Shown: positions 1-9,564, counted from the first letter of the stretch. The stretch: DNA of 64,000 nt from Prevotella sp. (GCA_017462915.1 JAFTQG010000016.1:1-64000), one strand, 5' to 3'. The notes: generated by a model from the sequence alone, not told the origin. Made by a program: numbers and translations.

Positions 1-115
1 CCATTTCGTCGAAGGCATAGCGGGCTATGTCGAGACGGAACGGGAAGCAAGACAGCGAAGAGAAAGGCGAAACGAACGAAAAGACCATATAACAATAACA
101 GAATATTACTGTATG
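1..115. repeat. Probable partial copy of a MITE-like element
   Basis: This stretch contains the palindromic core GCATAGCGGGCTATGT at 15-30. It is followed by a purine-rich run and a GAAAAGA..ATA tract. The same order of elements occurs on the opposite strand inside the 198-bp inverted-repeat element at 16259-16456. The left end lies outside the window, so no terminal inverted repeat can be seen here. The similarity outside the 16-base core is loose and was judged by eye. No gene is visible in 1-177. Confidence 0.3.
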
Positions 116-177
116 TCGGTCTAATGACCGATTTGGGATTATCAATCATTTTGACGGTGGACATTTATAGAACCCAC

Positions 178-2418
178 CTAAAACACCTTCTTCCTGCCGT
201 TGAGAATATACAGCCGTCCTGGGACAGGAGTGATGACACGGCGGCCGTGAAGGTCAGTGAGACAGCCGTCAGCAGGAGACTGCTGGCGATGGTCTCGTGA
301 GGAGTCGGCGGAGCTGTCGACAGGGATGTCCATGATGCCCGTGGCGTAGTTTGCAAGGAGATACTGAAGACCGGCGTATGCGTCTATGGCACCGTAGCCG
401 TGCAGGATGTCTTTCTCGCGCAACACACTGTACGGTAGAGGGTTGTATGGGTTGTTTTGAGCCGTGGAAATCGTGAGGGAAGATGATGTCGGGACAGGCG
501 TGGCGGTGTGCGAGAGGATGTCCATCACCTGCCGTGGCGTGAGCGTAGGACAAGCCTCGAGCCATGTCGCGATGATGCCGCTGACGAGAGGCGTGGACAT
601 CGAGGTGCCGGTGAATGCCGCCCAGCCGTAGGTCGTGCCGTCAAGGAGGAATGACTCCGTGCAGGTATGTATGTCGCCTCCTGCCGCTATGAAAGCACTG
701 CTGAGTGCCGATTTGACGAAAGTGCCGGGAGCGCAGATGTCCGGTTTCACGATACCCGACACCGTCGGGCCGACACTGCTGTACGGCGCGCGCCAGCCAG
801 CGTCACCGTAGCCGTAGTCGTACCATACGCCCTCGTGGTTGAGGTAGCCTCGACGGGCGTTTGTCGCACCGACACAGATGATGTCCTCGAAGCCTCCTGG
901 CAGGAGGATATTGCAGGTTTTGTCGGCATCGGCAAGCGAAGGGTCGAGGCCGTCTGCCGTGAAATATCCGCCCAAGGAGAACGCCTCAATGCGCGCCTCC
1001 TCGCCGAGGAGCGTCAGCGAGACGGGGATGTCGCGCCCTACATATCCGCCATCGGTGCGCGAGAGCAGGAGTTCGGTGGCCGTCTCGCCGTCGCCGTATG
1101 CCGAGGGGAACGCTGCCGCGGCTATCGGAAACACGGTGCCGCCTATGCGCACGGTGTCTTCCAGCAGACCGTCCTTGCAGGCGAGAATCTCCGCTGTCGT
1201 GATTTCCCTGACGAGAGGGGCGTCTGCAGACGGGTAGAATGTCAGGCGGAGCGTCGCCGGAGCCGACGAGCGGAACGTGTAGCACGGTTCGCGCGAAGGC
1301 AGTATGAAAGCCCCTGCCGACTGTCTCCCCTCGGGTTTGAGGATATGCGTATAGTATCTTCCCTCGTTGCCGGCTGAGGCGACGATGATTCGTCCCTCGC
1401 CCAACAGAGCCGAGAGCGCCTCCTCCATGAGTACAGCGTCATCGCCGAGAGTCTGGCGGCTGCCCTCGCTGAACGACGCGACACAGGGCTTGCCGACAGA
1501 CGTGGCATAGTCGAAGAGGTATTTGAAGCCCAGGACATCGGTGGCGGAGGTATACTTGTAACGCTCCTCCTCGGGGACGATGGCGAGATTGTCCGTCGTA
1601 TAGTTTGCCACGAGACAGATGTCCGCCTCGGGAGCCATGCCACGGAAAGGCGAAACCATGGTGCCGTTCCATCCCGAACCCGCTGCCGAGCCTGCCGTAT
1701 GTGTGCCGTGGCAGAGGACTCTGCCGTCTGTGCTGAGGGCTTTCGACAGGAGAGCCTCTGTGCCGACATACTGCCTGCCGACCGCCTCTGTGCCGTCCAC
1801 GATATGCGGCGCACCGTCTTCCGACCTGTCAAGCTGGTCCCACAGCGCCTTGATGCGCAGTGTCGTGCCGTCGGCGCTGAGGAATGTGGGGTGTGTGAGG
1901 TCAAAACCGATGTCCATCACGCCCACCACAACGCCGCGGCCTGTATAGCCTTTCGGCTGGTGCAGGTCATCACTGGTTGTGCCGAAAGCGGAGGCAGGGG
2001 CGGAATATCCTGTCCGCGGAGCGTCCCAGACAAGGTCCTGGCGCGTCATTACGGCCGCCGTGTCGTTGGTGGCGGAGCAGGACAGACCAGCCTCTATGCG
2101 CACGACCTCCTGCCGTGCGGCGACCTCTCCGAGCATGTTCAGCGGCACGGAGGCGATGTACAGGCCGTGGGGAAATTCGGCGAGCACCTCACAGCCTTCC
2201 ACCGCCTGCCGCGAGGAGGCTTTCACGAAAGCCGTGAGGCGTGCGTCAACGCTCTTTGCCCCAGTGCCCTTTGAGCGCATAGTGGCATTCTCGAGCCATG
2301 CTTTTCTCACGAGTGCAGACATCTTCTCCCTCTGTCCGAAGCCTGCGGCAGGGAGAAGAAGCAGGAGCAGAAGCGTATGGATGCTTTTCCGTTGTAGGAT
2401 ATGTGGTAGGTGAATCAT
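178..2418 (-). CDS. Secreted subtilisin-like serine protease (S8 family)
   Basis: A 746-residue extracytoplasmic endopeptidase. The chosen ATG at 2416-2418 gives a good signal peptide (basic start, then a leucine run and AAGFG). An upstream in-frame start would add 28 residues ahead of it. The catalytic triad is visible: Asp at about residue 169 in GVMDIGFD, His at about 237 in CHGTHTAGSAAGSG, and Ser at about 606 in GTSMSTPLVSG. The long insert between His and Ser carries a beta-rich region, as in Bacteroidales S8 proteins. The last 30 residues (DLHGRRV...GRLYILNGRKK) resemble the short C-terminal tail common on exported Prevotella proteins. A TATCTTTG promoter lies about 110 bases upstream. 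The substrate is not evident. Degradation of host or dietary protein is typical of the family. Confidence 0.93.
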   Translation of the reverse strand: MIHLPHILQRKSIHTLLLLLLLPAAGFGQREKMSALVRKAWLENATMRSKGTGAKSVDARLTAFVKASSRQAVEGCEVLAEFPHGLYIASVPLNMLGEVAARQEVVRIEAGLSCSATNDTAAVMTRQDLVWDAPRTGYSAPASAFGTTSDDLHQPKGYTGRGVVVGVMDIGFDLTHPTFLSADGTTLRIKALWDQLDRSEDGAPHIVDGTEAVGRQYVGTEALLSKALSTDGRVLCHGTHTAGSAAGSGWNGTMVSPFRGMAPEADICLVANYTTDNLAIVPEEERYKYTSATDVLGFKYLFDYATSVGKPCVASFSEGSRQTLGDDAVLMEEALSALLGEGRIIVASAGNEGRYYTHILKPEGRQSAGAFILPSREPCYTFRSSAPATLRLTFYPSADAPLVREITTAEILACKDGLLEDTVRIGGTVFPIAAAAFPSAYGDGETATELLLSRTDGGYVGRDIPVSLTLLGEEARIEAFSLGGYFTADGLDPSLADADKTCNILLPGGFEDIICVGATNARRGYLNHEGVWYDYGYGDAGWRAPYSSVGPTVSGIVKPDICAPGTFVKSALSSAFIAAGGDIHTCTESFLLDGTTYGWAAFTGTSMSTPLVSGIIATWLEACPTLTPRQVMDILSHTATPVPTSSSLTISTAQNNPYNPLPYSVLREKDILHGYGAIDAYAGLQYLLANYATGIMDIPVDSSADSSRDHRQQSPADGCLTDLHGRRVITPVPGRLYILNGRKKVF

Positions 2419-2529
2419 TGGGCAGTGGTGTCTTTGGCTGTGTAAGATGGAAACGGATGTTTGCAAAGATGATGCAAATGAGCGCAATGTGAACTGGTTC
2501 ACTGATTACCGAATGCAGCTTATCTTATG

Positions 2530-2537
2530 CAAAGATA
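2530..2537 (-). promoter_or_regulatory. Bacteroidota -7 box for the S8 protease
   Basis: On the minus strand this reads TATCTTTG, an exact match to TAnnTTTG, followed by CATAAG. It lies about 112 bases upstream of the chosen ATG, implying a 5' leader of roughly 100 nt. Confidence 0.6.
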
Positions 2538-2644
2538 GTAAAAGTTATCCTTTCTGCAAAGGATATCATGTAGAAAGTTGTCTTACAGAAGGTTTCGCGA
2601 CGGGTCTTGCCTTGTCATCTGTCCCTGTCGCGTGGTGTAGCGGA

Positions 2645-2725
2645 GGGTGACCCTTCGCGGGACAAAGGGTGACGGTTATATACGCCGAAGGTGACCTTTC
2701 ATCATGTGAAAGGTCACCTTCGGCG
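2645..2725. repeat. GGTNACC repeat cluster with 19-bp-arm palindrome
   Basis: Four GGTGACC/GGTCACC-like heptamers occur here. The last two form a perfect hairpin with 19-bp arms (2683-2701 and 2707-2725, arm start CGCCGAAGGTGACC) and a 5-base loop. It sits about 95 bases downstream of the DegT gene stop and could act as its transcription terminator. It belongs to a family of clusters also found near 14485, 37048, 46047, 52022 and 60480. Confidence 0.7.
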
Positions 2726-2820
2726 AACTTGTTTGTCATTTGGCGTTTTTTATTTTGTGACTATAACCGTCATAGTCCCTATAGCTTATATTGCATCTGT
2801 TACGGCTATGAGTCTGGGAA

Positions 2821-3927
2821 TCAGCGGAAACTGTTTATCGCTTCTATTACTGTGTCAGCCTCTTCTGCCGTGATGCAGGGGCTTATGGGTATCGACAGTT
2901 CCTGCTCAGCGAGACGCTCGGTGACGGGCAGCGAGAGCGACGACATGGCAGGGTAGCGGCTGTAACACTCCTGCTGGTGTGGAGGGATAGGGTAGTGGAT
3001 GATAGTCTGTATCCCTTTTGCGGCGAGGTGGTCGCGGAGAGCGTCGCGCCGCGGAGAGAGGACAGGGAAGATATGGTAGACATTCTGCTCGTCAGGGAGG
3101 AGTGTAGGCAGAGACACGAGCGGATTGTCTATGCCGCTGTAGTATCTGTGCGCTGTCTCCTGTCGCCGTGCGTTGTCGCTGTCGAGGAAAGGGAGCTTGG
3201 CACTGAGCACTGCGGCGTGTATCTCGTCGAGGCGGCTGTTCCTGCCGCAATAGCGGAAGACATACTTCTTCTGCGAACCGTAATTGGCGAGTGTGCGCAC
3301 GGTCTCGGCAAGGTCACTGTCGTCGGTCGTCACGGCACCGCCGTCACCCAACGCCCCGAGGTTCTTGCCGGGATAGAAGCTGTGTGCCGCGGCGTCGCCG
3401 AGAGAGCCCGTCCTCCTGTCGCGGAATCGGCATCCGTGTGCCTGCGCATTGTCTTCAAGGAGTTTCAGCCCGTGCCTGCGGCAGATGGCAGACATCTCTT
3501 CCGAGTAGGCGAGACGGCCGTAGAGGTGTACGGTCATGATGGCTTTCGTGCGTGGCGTGATACGGCTTTCGATGCTTGTGATGTCTATCTCGAGAGTCTC
3601 GGGAGAAGGTTCTACGGGGACAGGTACGAGACCGTTCTCCGTTATGGCGAGGATGGTAGCTATATACGTGTTTGCCGGGACGATGATTTCGTCGCCGGGC
3701 TGCATCTCTCCGAGTTCGATGTATGCCCGGAGGATGAGAATAAGCGCATCAAGTCCGCTGGCACAGCCTATGCAGTGTGCCGTGCCTATGTATCGTGCGT
3801 ATTCCTTTTCGAAGCGTTCGTTCTCCTTGCCCTGCAGGTACCAGCCGGAGTCTGTCACACGCTGTACGGCGGCGTGTATCTCCTCGGCGTGCAGGGCTGT
3901 GATGTCTTTTAGGGATAGGTATTGCAT
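2821..3927 (-). CDS. DegT/DnrJ/EryC1/StrS family PLP-dependent aminotransferase
   Basis: A cytoplasmic sugar aminotransferase of 368 residues, the usual family length. The PLP lysine is K188 in HSFYPGKNLGALGDGG. The upstream LLEDNAQAHG supplies the aspartate that contacts the pyridine nitrogen. The substrate-side motif GCASGLDAL is near residue 54. Family members transfer an amino group from glutamate to 3- or 4-keto nucleotide sugars, feeding O-antigen, capsule or glycoprotein sugars. The neighbouring glycan genes (ABC exporter, deacetylase, glycosyltransferases) support a surface-polysaccharide role. FdtB and WlaRG-like enzymes are the nearest class by motif, but the exact sugar cannot be read from the sequence. 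Confidence 0.93.
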   Translation of the reverse strand: MQYLSLKDITALHAEEIHAAVQRVTDSGWYLQGKENERFEKEYARYIGTAHCIGCASGLDALILILRAYIELGEMQPGDEIIVPANTYIATILAITENGLVPVPVEPSPETLEIDITSIESRITPRTKAIMTVHLYGRLAYSEEMSAICRRHGLKLLEDNAQAHGCRFRDRRTGSLGDAAAHSFYPGKNLGALGDGGAVTTDDSDLAETVRTLANYGSQKKYVFRYCGRNSRLDEIHAAVLSAKLPFLDSDNARRQETAHRYYSGIDNPLVSLPTLLPDEQNVYHIFPVLSPRRDALRDHLAAKGIQTIIHYPIPPHQQECYSRYPAMSSLSLPVTERLAEQELSIPISPCITAEEADTVIEAINSFR

Positions 3928-4102
3928 GGTGGTGGTTTAGTGGTTTGGTGGTTTAGTTGTTTTGTGGTTTGGTTGTTTTGTGGTTTGGTTGTTTTGTGGT
4001 TTAGGGGAAAAGTTTATAGCCGTAATAGCCGTAATAGCCGAAATAGATGGCTGCTAACTAAACCACTAAACCACCAAACCACCAAACCACCAAACCACCA
4101 AC
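3928..4102. repeat. Intergenic GT/AC hairpin repeat with ATAGCCG core
   Basis: A GT-rich run built from TGGTTTGGTGGTTTAG-like units (3929-4006) is followed by three ATAGCCGNN nonamers, then by an AC-rich run of AACCACCAAACC units (4057-4102). The two arms are complementary and can pair into a long imperfect hairpin with the nonamers in the loop. This fills the whole gap between the aminotransferase and ABC transporter genes. Confidence 0.85.
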
Positions 4103-5932
4103 TCACACCTTCTGCATATCGTTGAGGCGTTTGTAGTATCCGTCTTTCTCTATGAGCTGCTGGTGTGTGCCGCGCTCCACTATCTCGCCTTCGTGCAGGA
4201 CACATATCTCGTCGGCATTCTTTATAGTGGATAGACGGTGAGCCACGGCGACGGTTGTGCGTGTCCGCATGAGCTTTGTCAGGGCGTCCTGGACAAGTCT
4301 CTCCGACTCGGTGTCGAGGGCCGATGTCGCCTCGTCGAGTATGAGGATAGGCGGATTTTTGAGTATGGCACGCGCTATGGATATGCGCTGGCGCTGGCCT
4401 CCTGACAGTCGGCTGCCGCGGTCGCCTATGGAGGTGTCGTATCCGCTCTCGCTCTCCATGATGAAGTCATAGGCGTTGGCTATCTTCGCGGCACGGTCTA
4501 TCTCCTCCTGTGTCGCGGAGTCCACGCCGAAAGTGATGTTGTTGCGGAATGTGTCGTTGAAGAGGATGGCCTCCTGGTTGACGTTCCCGATGAGGCTCCG
4601 CAGGTCGCGGATGCCCATGTCCTTGACGTTCACGCCGTCGATGAGCACCTCTCCCTCCTGCACGTCATAGTAGCGGGGAATGAGGTCGACAAGTGTCGAC
4701 TTGCCGCCGCCTGACTGTCCCACGAGGGCTACTGTCTGTCCCTTGCGTATGGTGAGGTTGATGTGGCGGAGAATCCATTTCTCTGCATATCGGAAACCGA
4801 CATCGCGGAACTCTATCTCGTGGCAGAAGGCCTCGGGACGCACGGGTCTCTCAATCTCCTTGATATGGTTCTCGGCATGAAGAATCTTGTCTATGCGCTC
4901 TACGCTGGCGAGGCCTACAGGGATGGAGTAACCTGCCTTGGAGAACTCTTTCAGAGGGTTGATGATGGAGTAGAGGATTACCATGTAGTAGATGAATGTC
5001 GGACCGGTAAGTGCCATCTCGTTGAGCACGAGGATGCCGCCGAACCACAGCACGATGACGATCATCATCGTGCCGAGAAATTCCGACATAGGATGGGCGA
5101 GACACTGGCGCACGCCGACTCTGATGAGCTGGTTGCGGTGCTCGTCGTTGATGTCCTGGAAGCGTTTGTTCATCTTCTCCTCGGCGCAGAACGCCTTGAT
5201 GATGCGCAGGCCGCCGAGGGTCTCCTCTACCTGTGACATGGTGTCGCTCCAAAGGTTCTGGGCCTTCAGCGACCCTGCCTTCAGCTTTCGTCCTATGCGC
5301 CCCATGATAAAGCCCATGACAGGTACGAAGACGAGGGTGAAGAGCGTCAGCTGCCAGGAGATGACGAGCAGGGTGATGAAGTATGTTATGATGAGTATCG
5401 GGTTCTTGAACATCATGTCAAGGGATGTCATGATGGAGTTCTCCACCGTGGAGACGTCACCCGTGATGCGTGCTATGATGTCGCCCTTGCGCTCCTGTGT
5501 GAAGAAGCCCATAGGGAGGGATGTCACCTTCTTGTAGATAGTGTTGCGGAGGTCGCGCACGATGCCTGTGCGCATCGGTATCACCACTGCCGAGGAGAGG
5601 AAGTACATGCCTGTCTTTAGGAAGGTGGTGACGACGAGGAAGAGGCCTATGATGAGGAGCGTCGTGGTCTGTCCGACACTGTCTATGAGCATCGTGACAT
5701 AGTAGTCGACGTTGTTTGTCGCGGCTTCCTTGAGATTGTCGAAGGTCATCGGCATGTATTCCGTGACGCGCTCGCCGTCTTCTGTCTGGAAGAGTATCTG
5801 CAGGATAGGTATGAGGGCTGCGAAGGAGAAGATGTTGAGCAGCGCGGAAAGGATATTGAAGACTATCGTGAGTACCAGATATTTCTTGTAGGGAGGTACG
5901 AAACGCTTCAGTATGACTATGAAATCTTTCAT
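4103..5932 (-). CDS. ABC exporter, fused permease and ATPase (MsbA/LmrA type)
   Basis: A 609-residue half-transporter for lipid or glycolipid export across the inner membrane. It would work as a homodimer. Residues 1-340 form the six-helix transmembrane domain, with the first helix near 18-45. The ATPase domain follows, with Walker A GQSGGGKST at 405-413, the LSGGQRQRIS signature near 515 and Walker B ILILDEATSALD just after it. The length and single-chain design match MsbA-like flippases. Its place between glycan-modifying genes fits export of a lipid-linked sugar or lipid A-like molecule. The exact cargo is inferred only from context. Confidence 0.93.
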   Translation of the reverse strand: MKDFIVILKRFVPPYKKYLVLTIVFNILSALLNIFSFAALIPILQILFQTEDGERVTEYMPMTFDNLKEAATNNVDYYVTMLIDSVGQTTTLLIIGLFLVVTTFLKTGMYFLSSAVVIPMRTGIVRDLRNTIYKKVTSLPMGFFTQERKGDIIARITGDVSTVENSIMTSLDMMFKNPILIITYFITLLVISWQLTLFTLVFVPVMGFIMGRIGRKLKAGSLKAQNLWSDTMSQVEETLGGLRIIKAFCAEEKMNKRFQDINDEHRNQLIRVGVRQCLAHPMSEFLGTMMIVIVLWFGGILVLNEMALTGPTFIYYMVILYSIINPLKEFSKAGYSIPVGLASVERIDKILHAENHIKEIERPVRPEAFCHEIEFRDVGFRYAEKWILRHINLTIRKGQTVALVGQSGGGKSTLVDLIPRYYDVQEGEVLIDGVNVKDMGIRDLRSLIGNVNQEAILFNDTFRNNITFGVDSATQEEIDRAAKIANAYDFIMESESGYDTSIGDRGSRLSGGQRQRISIARAILKNPPILILDEATSALDTESERLVQDALTKLMRTRTTVAVAHRLSTIKNADEICVLHEGEIVERGTHQQLIEKDGYYKRLNDMQKV

Positions 5933-5938
5933 GTATAT

Positions 5939-6172
5939 GCGGTGGTTTGGTGGTTTAGTTGTTTGGTGGTTTAGTTGTTTTGTGGTTTGGTGGTTGGTGG
6001 TTTGGTTGTTTTGTTGTTGGTGGATAGCCGGAATAGCCGATATAGCCGGAATAGAAGGCTGACAGCTAAAAGACTAAAGTTCCGACTAAGCGAGAGCAGA
6101 GTTAAGCTGGCTTGGGCTCTGCCGAGCGAAAGGAACTTCGAGCAAAGCTCAAACCACCAAACGACTAAACCA
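5939..6172. repeat. Intergenic hairpin repeat plus one 100-bp repeat copy
   Basis: The gap holds a GT-rich run (5939-6020), ATAGCCG nonamers (6024-6052), and a roughly 82-bp copy of a dispersed repeat (6072-6153) that contains AAGTTCCGACTAAGCGAGAG and GGAACTTCGAGCAAAGCTC. A short AC-rich arm runs to 6172. Other copies of the dispersed repeat are at 22317-22415 (inverted) and 33002-33100. Confidence 0.8.
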
Positions 6173-6952
6173 CTAACATCTGCTTTCCGCAAATTCGGAG
6201 TATGTCCCGAACTCCTCGCCACGGGACTTCAGGTCGAGTATTACCGCTTTCAGACGGTCGTACATGCCTTGTCCGGCGTTGTTGCGGATGATGAACGGCA
6301 TACGCAGTTCCGGGTGTTCGCCGAGAGGATAGAACTCCCATGGGTGGAAATAGGTGTTGAAGTATCCGTCGTGGCGTATGATTCTGTGACACAAAGCCTT
6401 GTACAGCCACAGCGGGAAGTTGTGGAGCGAGAGCCAGAACATCGGGATTCGCAGCCACGGGGAGACGCTTGCCGGAATCTGCATCACGCCCTCCTGCATG
6501 AACCATGTGCGCGGTGTGGTGAGGTGCATGTATCTTCCGGGGATAAAGGCAGGGTTGAGCGAGGCGTTGTATAGATATCCCTGGCGTGCCTGCTCTTTCA
6601 GGTCTACCTTGAACATCCTCGGCTGGCGGTAGCCTTTTATCTCCCTTCCTGTGAGCCGCTCGAGTATTTTCTTGGAGTTGACGACATCTTCCGGTTTCGG
6701 ATTCCAATGGTCACAGCCGTGTGCGGCGACTTCGTGTCCCTCGTCCATGATACGTTTCATGACCTCAGGGGCATGTGTGGCGAAGTTTGTTGTGCAGAAG
6801 AATGTTCCTCTCACTCCGCACTCCTTCAGGCAGTCGAGGATGCGGTTAGTGCCGTAGCGTGAGACCTCCATTCCTTCTTTCAGCGTGTCGTAGTCGACAC
6901 CGTGCTCACGGGGCACGTCAAACTCTTCGGTGTCAAAGCTCAGTAGTATCAT
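6173..6952 (-). CDS. Polysaccharide deacetylase (NodB-homology) family protein
   Basis: A 259-residue carbohydrate esterase 4-like enzyme that would remove N-acetyl (or formyl) groups from a sugar polymer or lipid-linked sugar. The first motif LLSFDTEEFD at the N-terminus gives the catalytic and metal-binding aspartates. The second, EVAAHGCDHW near residue 100, gives the two metal-binding histidines. There is no signal peptide, so it may act in the cytoplasm on a lipid- or nucleotide-linked substrate, as PgdA-unlike Bacteroidetes homologues in glycan clusters do. It is separated from its neighbours by repeat-filled gaps rather than by operon-like spacing. Confidence 0.9.
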   Translation of the reverse strand: MILLSFDTEEFDVPREHGVDYDTLKEGMEVSRYGTNRILDCLKECGVRGTFFCTTNFATHAPEVMKRIMDEGHEVAAHGCDHWNPKPEDVVNSKKILERLTGREIKGYRQPRMFKVDLKEQARQGYLYNASLNPAFIPGRYMHLTTPRTWFMQEGVMQIPASVSPWLRIPMFWLSLHNFPLWLYKALCHRIIRHDGYFNTYFHPWEFYPLGEHPELRMPFIIRNNAGQGMYDRLKAVILDLKSRGEEFGTYSEFAESRC

Positions 6953-7083
6953 TTGGTGGTTTGGTTGTTTAGTGGTTTGGGTTTTAGGGTTGTGGGTTCT
7001 TGGTGGATAGCCGTAATAGCCAGAATAGCCGAAATAGGAAACTGATAACTAAACGACTAAACAACTAAACCACCAAACGACTA
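6953..7083. repeat. Intergenic GT/AC hairpin repeat with ATAGCCG core
   Basis: Same design as at 3928: a GT-rich arm (6953-6990), ATAGCCGTAATAGCCAGAATAGCCG in the centre (given here as three nonamers, 7011-7037), then an AC-rich arm (7045-7083) that ends at the stop codon of the next gene. Confidence 0.8.
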
Positions 7084-8340
7084 ACCCCTATAATCTTTCG
7101 TTCTCAATTCCTCGCAGAGTTTCATCCATATAAGAGCCACGGGCAGGGCTTTCAGGGCGTAGGGCTGTATGAATTCCTGCCTGATGTATCTCGGGAAGAG
7201 GTCTGACGGCGACATGCTCGTGACGATGAAGACAAGCACCAGCAGTGCGATGTCCGCCTTTGAGCGTCTCCACGGTGCGCAGCAGTACCATATCACGCAA
7301 CCTATGATGGCTATGATGTATCCGCTCGACTCCGTCCCTGTGGAGAATAGGCATACGAACATCAGTACGGCGGCGAGTACTGTCTCGCGGAAAGCCCTGT
7401 TCTTCCATTGGCTTATGCGGAAGTATCCGTTGGCCATGACAGCCATTCCTGATGCTATAAGCCAGATGTCGGAATATCGTCGCATCCACCAGTTGTTCAT
7501 GTCTATAGGGATATCGCCGGCAGTCGCCGACATGAATGCCGTGTGTCCTACGCTACATGCGTAACCTATCTTCCTTACAAGTCCGAGGAGCGAGATGTTC
7601 TGTGCACGGCTGAGGACGTTCTCCCCGTTCTTCCCTCCGAGACATTCTATCCATTCCCGGTATTCCTGCAACTGATACTCGGGCGAGGAGATGAGCATGG
7701 GGAGGCAGAAGAGAAGCACGCTCCACAGGATGAGCGACAGTATGTAGCGCGTCTTGTGTCTGGAGAAAAATAAGAATGCCAGTCCCACGATGCCGTATAT
7801 CTTCACGAGTGTGCCGATGACTATGAACAGTGTGGCATACTCGTCGCGCTCCTTCTCCACGAAATAGTAGCTTAGGAGGATTATTCCCGCTATGGCGACA
7901 TTGAACTGCTGCATGAAGAGAGCCGTAAGGAGCTCGTGCGCACAGAACCACACAATGAACGGCAGCATGATGCCTTCCTTGCCATTCGGTGCGCCGCCTC
8001 CGCTCACGGAGATGCTCGAATAGCGGCCTACAGCCCAGTAAAGGAAGGCGGCAAGGCATGTGCACCACAGTATAAGGCCCAGCCATTCGGGCACAACGGC
8101 AAACGGTGCGATAATCATGGAGAAGAACGGACCGTAATGGTTAAGGTCCCAGAAGCCGCCGTCCGTTGACGGAGCATAGAGCGATGTCTCCTGCCATGTG
8201 TTGTAGAAGACATAGCGGAAGATGTCGAAATTGTTGTGCGCCTTCATCTTGCAGAGGGCGGAGACGGCACCGAGTGCTATCCACAGCCACGGCATGAAGC
8301 GCCTGTTTGTCAGCAGATTCTTTATCCTTTCCTTATCCAT
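7081..8340 (-). CDS. DUF2029/GT87-like polyprenyl-sugar glycosyltransferase, multi-pass membrane protein
   Basis: A 419-residue integral membrane protein with about ten hydrophobic segments. It resembles the GT87 (DUF2029) family of lipid-phosphosugar-dependent mannosyl- or arabinosyl-transferases. The chosen ATG (8338-8340, MDKERIKNLLTNR) starts 10 bases after the stop of the upstream GT2 gene. An upstream in-frame start would overlap that gene. Early in the chain the segment NLNHYGPFFSMIIAPFAVVP matches the acidic/aromatic extracytoplasmic loop typical of GT-C enzymes. The companion GT2 gene (DPM1-like) would make the polyprenyl-phosphate sugar donor. Together these suggest sugar transfer on the periplasmic face. 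Confidence 0.8.
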   Translation of the reverse strand: MDKERIKNLLTNRRFMPWLWIALGAVSALCKMKAHNNFDIFRYVFYNTWQETSLYAPSTDGGFWDLNHYGPFFSMIIAPFAVVPEWLGLILWCTCLAAFLYWAVGRYSSISVSGGGAPNGKEGIMLPFIVWFCAHELLTALFMQQFNVAIAGIILLSYYFVEKERDEYATLFIVIGTLVKIYGIVGLAFLFFSRHKTRYILSLILWSVLLFCLPMLISSPEYQLQEYREWIECLGGKNGENVLSRAQNISLLGLVRKIGYACSVGHTAFMSATAGDIPIDMNNWWMRRYSDIWLIASGMAVMANGYFRISQWKNRAFRETVLAAVLMFVCLFSTGTESSGYIIAIIGCVIWYCCAPWRRSKADIALLVLVFIVTSMSPSDLFPRYIRQEFIQPYALKALPVALIWMKLCEELRTKDYRG

Positions 8341-8350
8341 GATGCAGTCT

Positions 8351-9334
8351 TTATGTTGCAGGTTTTGCGGTCTTCTCCGACGGTTTGCCGCATTCACCGA
8401 TACTGTCCTTTATGATATACAGCGGCCTGTGCTTCACCTCTATGTATATCTTCCCTATGTATGTGCCGACGATACCTATGGAGAGGGTCAGCGCCGCACC
8501 GATAAACCATATCGAGAGCATTATCGATGCCCAGCCGTTGGTGTAATGGCCGAGGATGAGCGACCCGATGACGTAGCACAGCATACAGAACGCTATGAAG
8601 AGCATTACCACGCCGACGGTGATGATCATCTCTATGGGGCGTGTGGAGAACGATGTTATGCCGTTGGTGGCGAGGGTGAGCATATTCCTCAGCGTGTACT
8701 TTGAGCTTCCTGCCAGGCGTGCCGATATGACATCGTCGACGGTGGCGGTCTTGAAGCCTATCATCGGAATCATGCCGCGAAGGTAGAGGTTGCGCTCAGG
8801 AAATTCCGCCAGCGCATCGAGGGCGCGCCTTGACATGAAGCGGAAGTCGGCATGGTTGTAGACGGTGTTCACGCCCATGGACTCCAGGAGTTTGTAGAAC
8901 ATCTGTGCCGAAGTGCGCTTCGCCCATGAGTCTGCCTGTCTGCTGACCTTCACGCCGTAGACGATATCCGCCCCTTCGTTGTGACGGTCTATCATCTGCT
9001 CTATGGCATTGATGTCGTCCTGCAGGTCGGCGTCTATCGTCACCACGGCATCCGAGCAGTGGCGCGCCGTCATCATTCCAGCCATGATGGCGTTCTGGTG
9101 TCCTGTGTTGTGGGCGAGGTCCAGTCCGCAGATTCGCGGATTGTCCCTGTGCAGTTCGGTGATTATCTGCCATGTCCTGTCCTTCGAACCGTCATTGACG
9201 TAAAGGACGAAGCTGTCCCTTGTTATCTTTCCCGCCTTTTCCAGTCGGTCAAGGAGTGAGAGGAGCTGCCGTGAAGAGTCCTTGAGCACGGCCTCCTCGT
9301 TGTAGCAGGGAGAGACTATCGATAGTTTTATCAT
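8351..9334 (-). CDS. Glycosyltransferase family 2, polyprenyl-phosphate sugar synthase type
   Basis: A 327-residue enzyme that would transfer a sugar from a nucleotide donor to a polyprenyl phosphate at the cytoplasmic face. The GT-A fold starts with LSIVSPCYNEE and has the metal-binding motif VVTIDADLQDD near residue 98. Two transmembrane segments follow near 237-262 and 270-295. This is the DPM1/GtrB/ArnC layout. It is followed 10 bases later by the GT87-like gene and preceded by the GtrA and GT4 genes, so a donor synthase, flippase and transferase set is plausible. Confidence 0.92.
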   Translation of the reverse strand: MIKLSIVSPCYNEEAVLKDSSRQLLSLLDRLEKAGKITRDSFVLYVNDGSKDRTWQIITELHRDNPRICGLDLAHNTGHQNAIMAGMMTARHCSDAVVTIDADLQDDINAIEQMIDRHNEGADIVYGVKVSRQADSWAKRTSAQMFYKLLESMGVNTVYNHADFRFMSRRALDALAEFPERNLYLRGMIPMIGFKTATVDDVISARLAGSSKYTLRNMLTLATNGITSFSTRPIEMIITVGVVMLFIAFCMLCYVIGSLILGHYTNGWASIMLSIWFIGAALTLSIGIVGTYIGKIYIEVKHRPLYIIKDSIGECGKPSEKTAKPAT

Positions 9335-9563
9335 GTTGGTGGTCTGGTTGTTTGGTTGTTTAGTGGTTTAGTGTTTTTGGTTGTTTGGTTGTTTTTGGTT
9401 GTGAGGTGTATAGCCGATATAGCCGTAATAGCCGATATAGAGTTGTCACGACCTCAATGGATTCCGACAAGGTGTATAGCCGATATAGCCGTAATAGCCG
9501 ATATAGAGAACTAATAACTGATAACTAAACAACTAAATCACCAAACCACCAAACAACTAAATT
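9335..9563. repeat. Long intergenic GT/AC hairpin repeat with two ATAGCCG blocks
   Basis: The GT-rich arm (9335-9403) is followed by two near-identical blocks of three ATAGCCG nonamers (9411-9438 and 9477-9506), then an AC-rich arm (9510-9563). The two blocks share the flanks GGTGTATAGCCGATATAGCC, so part of the gap has duplicated in place. Confidence 0.8.
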
Positions 9564-9564
9564 C

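Noticed and set aside
9335..9563. CRISPR array
   Set aside because: The repeats are short and degenerate, with no unique spacers of constant length and no cas genes.
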